The translations under genes and the position numbers were made by a program. From assembly GCA_943368675.1 (NCBI GenBank), contig CALRLN020000289.1, positions 1 through 7,004 on the forward strand: a DNA stretch of 7,004 nt, in the 5' to 3' direction. Below, in pieces: positions 5,481-7,004 of the stretch (its first letter is position 1; the number at the start of each line of letters is the position of its first letter). Origin of the DNA: Emticicia sp943368675. Its GTDB lineage: Bacteria > Bacteroidota > Bacteroidia > Cytophagales > Spirosomataceae. Under the pieces are notes generated by a model, which did no database searches, had not been told where the DNA came from, and saw nothing but the letters and a program-made list of their open reading frames with translations.

Positions 5481-6920
5481 ATGACGGAATTGAAGCAGAA
5501 TTTCTGGGAGACAACCTATACACAGCACATCGCTAAAATGATTGGCATTTGCTATAGATATGTGCGAAGCCGGCAGATTGCTGAAGACCTGGCGCATGAT
5601 GCCTTTTTGAATGCTATTGATAAATCGGCAAGTTTCAAAGGGGAGGGGTATTTTGAAGCATGGCTTAATAAGATAGCTGTAAATGAAGCCTTGAAATATT
5701 TAAGAGACCAGAAGAAAAAGGAACATCACAAAGAATGGATACAATATGAGAATGAAACAATGGTATTAAATGAAGAAGTACACCCAATGGATTTTACGGA
5801 AGAAGAATTGTTAGATGCCATCGATCAATTGCCTGAACACCACAAAATGGTATTCAATCTGTTTGTCATTGATAAATTCAGCCATGCCGAAATAGCACAT
5901 GAACTGGGTATAAGTGAAGGCACTTCTAAATCGCACCTGGCAAGAGCAAGAAAAAAAATCAGGACGATACTTCTGGAGAAAGAAAAAGGAAGGCATAGAA
6001 TCTTTGCTTTCTTATGGCCTTTTAAGGTTTGGAGTATAGACAAGACTTATAAGAATGCCTTCAGTAATTTTGAATTGGCACCTGAAACTTTAATAAAGAT
6101 AACTATCAAAGACCCGCACCCACATTCGATTGTTCTTCCGAAATTCAATTCATATTCTATACTGTCAAATAGCTTTATCAAGTCGGGTATTGCTTTAGGT
6201 AGCATTGCTGTCAGCTTGGTTACTGTATCCATTCTTCTTGAAAAAGAGCCGGATGCAGTGCATAATATAAATTCAGAAATCCTGCGAACCTCTACTGAAA
6301 GGATAGCAGGCAACTCAATTGAGAAAGATAATATTGATACTGTGGGAATTGTGACAAACAACGCCGGAAATATAATAACTGATTCAAAAAATATTGATTC
6401 TACAACTGCAACCATTTCTAATAATGCCATCATACCTGATGAAAACAATTTAAACAATACAGATATGAAAAGGTTAAACACAGTAGGTGCACTTTTATTG
6501 GCCGGGGCTAGTATGGGTTTTGATTCTTCAAAAAACCAGGAGCTTAAATACAAGGCGGGTTTAAAATTACCGGATATTCAGTTTCAGGAGAAAAAGAATG
6601 ATTCAGCTATCAATATAAAAGAAGGGGAGGGGACTTTCAATGCCTCCAAAATATTATGGTCATCAAAAAATCATCAGGTTTATATGAAAGGTATTGGTAT
6701 GAAAGCCAAGTTCGGAAAGGATAAATTTGATGCAACAGGAACTATTACTTTTTTGGGCGAAGTATATTATTTATTAATCGATGGTCAGGAAGCACCTCTT
6801 GATAAAGATATAAAGCTTTCAGATGGCGACTACTCTGTAAAGGCATTAAGTATCCGGGAATCCACTCAGAAATACGGAGAAAAAGGAAAAAAAGGTGTTG
6901 TTGAAATAGTTAAACTTTGA
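5481..6920 (+). CDS. ECF-type sigma-70 factor fused to a transmembrane segment and a C-terminal plug-like extracytoplasmic domain
   Basis: The first 165 residues are a complete ECF sigma factor. Region 2 spans about 8-80 (AEDLAHDAFLNAIDKSASF, YFEAWLNKIAVNEALKYLRD). Region 4 spans about 107-163, with the helix-turn-helix FSHAEIAHELGISEGTSKSHLARARKKI at 133-160. Ordinary ECF factors end here at 160-200 residues; this protein is 479. Residues 166-230 are a linker, and 232-253 (FIKSGIALGSIAVSLVTVSILL) form a likely membrane helix. An Asn/Ser/Thr/Ile-rich stretch spans 260-328, and a second weakly hydrophobic segment spans 331-346 (RLNTVGALLLAGASMGF). The C-terminal part has a beta-like region (385-435) followed by YYLLIDGQ (429-436) and ALSIRESTQKYGEKGKKGVVEI (455-476). 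That end resembles the TonB-plug-like tail 'I.VL....A..KYGEKGKNGVV.I' known from Bacteroidota proteins such as some BlaR1/M56 peptidases (recognised from memory). With the sigma domain cytoplasmic, the tail should be periplasmic. The frame is continuous with no sign of a frameshift. An internal start at 6465 is possible but unsupported. Confidence 0.88.
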   Translation: MTELKQNFWETTYTQHIAKMIGICYRYVRSRQIAEDLAHDAFLNAIDKSASFKGEGYFEAWLNKIAVNEALKYLRDQKKKEHHKEWIQYENETMVLNEEVHPMDFTEEELLDAIDQLPEHHKMVFNLFVIDKFSHAEIAHELGISEGTSKSHLARARKKIRTILLEKEKGRHRIFAFLWPFKVWSIDKTYKNAFSNFELAPETLIKITIKDPHPHSIVLPKFNSYSILSNSFIKSGIALGSIAVSLVTVSILLEKEPDAVHNINSEILRTSTERIAGNSIEKDNIDTVGIVTNNAGNIITDSKNIDSTTATISNNAIIPDENNLNNTDMKRLNTVGALLLAGASMGFDSSKNQELKYKAGLKLPDIQFQEKKNDSAINIKEGEGTFNASKILWSSKNHQVYMKGIGMKAKFGKDKFDATGTITFLGEVYYLLIDGQEAPLDKDIKLSDGDYSVKALSIRESTQKYGEKGKKGVVEIVKL

Positions 6921-7004
6921 TAAATAATAGACCGAATCTGATAATTAACGGAAGATTTATAAGGACATCAGCGAGCATTTCAGGATACTCATCAGAGCCA
7001 AGGC
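6921..7004. other. 84-base window end, no supported gene
   Basis: No terminator hairpin follows the sigma gene stop within this stretch. One minus-strand frame is open from the window edge to a stop at 6910-6912 and could be the end of a convergent gene. It is too short to identify. Confidence 0.3.

Noticed and set aside
6047..6553. Minus-strand 168-codon frame opposite the sigma factor linker
   Set aside because: It is antisense to a continuous frame whose membrane helix and tail make sense, and it has no recognisable motif or start context.
6910..7004. Minus-strand frame open from the window edge to a stop at 6910-6912, possibly the end of a convergent gene
   Set aside because: Only about 30 codons are visible, they overlap the sigma gene end by 11 bases, and the residues match no family I know. 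Sequence beyond 7004 would decide.
1..7004. CRISPR arrays, tRNA/rRNA genes, insertion sequences or phage genes
   Set aside because: No spaced repeats, cloverleaf-like sequence, transposase motifs or terminal inverted repeats were seen on either strand; the only long inverted repeat is the terminator at 3461-3518.

Overview
The window looks like chromosomal DNA of a low-GC member of the Bacteroidota. Several signs point that way. Secreted proteins carry short signal peptides ending in '(N/F)AQ', and Shine-Dalgarno motifs are weak or absent. A TAnnTTTG-type -7 element sits upstream of one gene. A gluconate-2-dehydrogenase-subunit-3/GMC oxidoreductase pair is present in its typical Bacteroidota form, and one protein ends in a 'YGEKGKxGVVEI' tail of the type seen in TonB plug-like domains of this phylum. 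This placement is inference from sequence style; no rRNA or other phylogenetic marker is present.

Layout: (1) 1-600, minus strand: N-terminal 200 residues of a UDP-glucose/GDP-mannose-type 6-dehydrogenase, cut by the window edge. (2) 601-1034: AT-rich divergent spacer with a small hairpin near the next gene. (3) 1035-3452, plus strand: a two-gene operon. The first gene is a Tat-exported lipoprotein-like small subunit starting at TTG. The second is an FAD-dependent GMC dehydrogenase catalytic subunit with a Cys-X5-Cys-X3-Cys iron-sulfur motif. (4) 3461-3518: a perfect 26-bp inverted repeat acting as a shared terminator for the converging operons. (5) 3510-5151, minus strand: a secreted rhodanese-thioredoxin fusion and, upstream of it, a secreted protein of unknown function. 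(6) 5152-5480: divergent regulatory spacer. (7) 5481-6920, plus strand: an ECF-type sigma factor fused to a transmembrane segment and an apparently extracytoplasmic C-terminal domain. (8) 6921-7004: short tail with no supported gene.

How the genes work together: the small subunit and GMC enzyme should form one periplasmic sugar- or glycoside-oxidising complex. The small subunit would provide the Tat signal for the cofactor-loaded flavoprotein, and electrons would leave through an Fe-S cluster to a cytochrome that is not in this window. The rhodanese-thioredoxin fusion and the unknown protein both act outside the cytoplasm, but the sequence gives no firm functional link between them or to the oxidoreductase. 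The most unusual item is the sigma factor: the DNA-binding module and a likely periplasmic sensory or anchoring module are one polypeptide, instead of the usual separate sigma and anti-sigma proteins.
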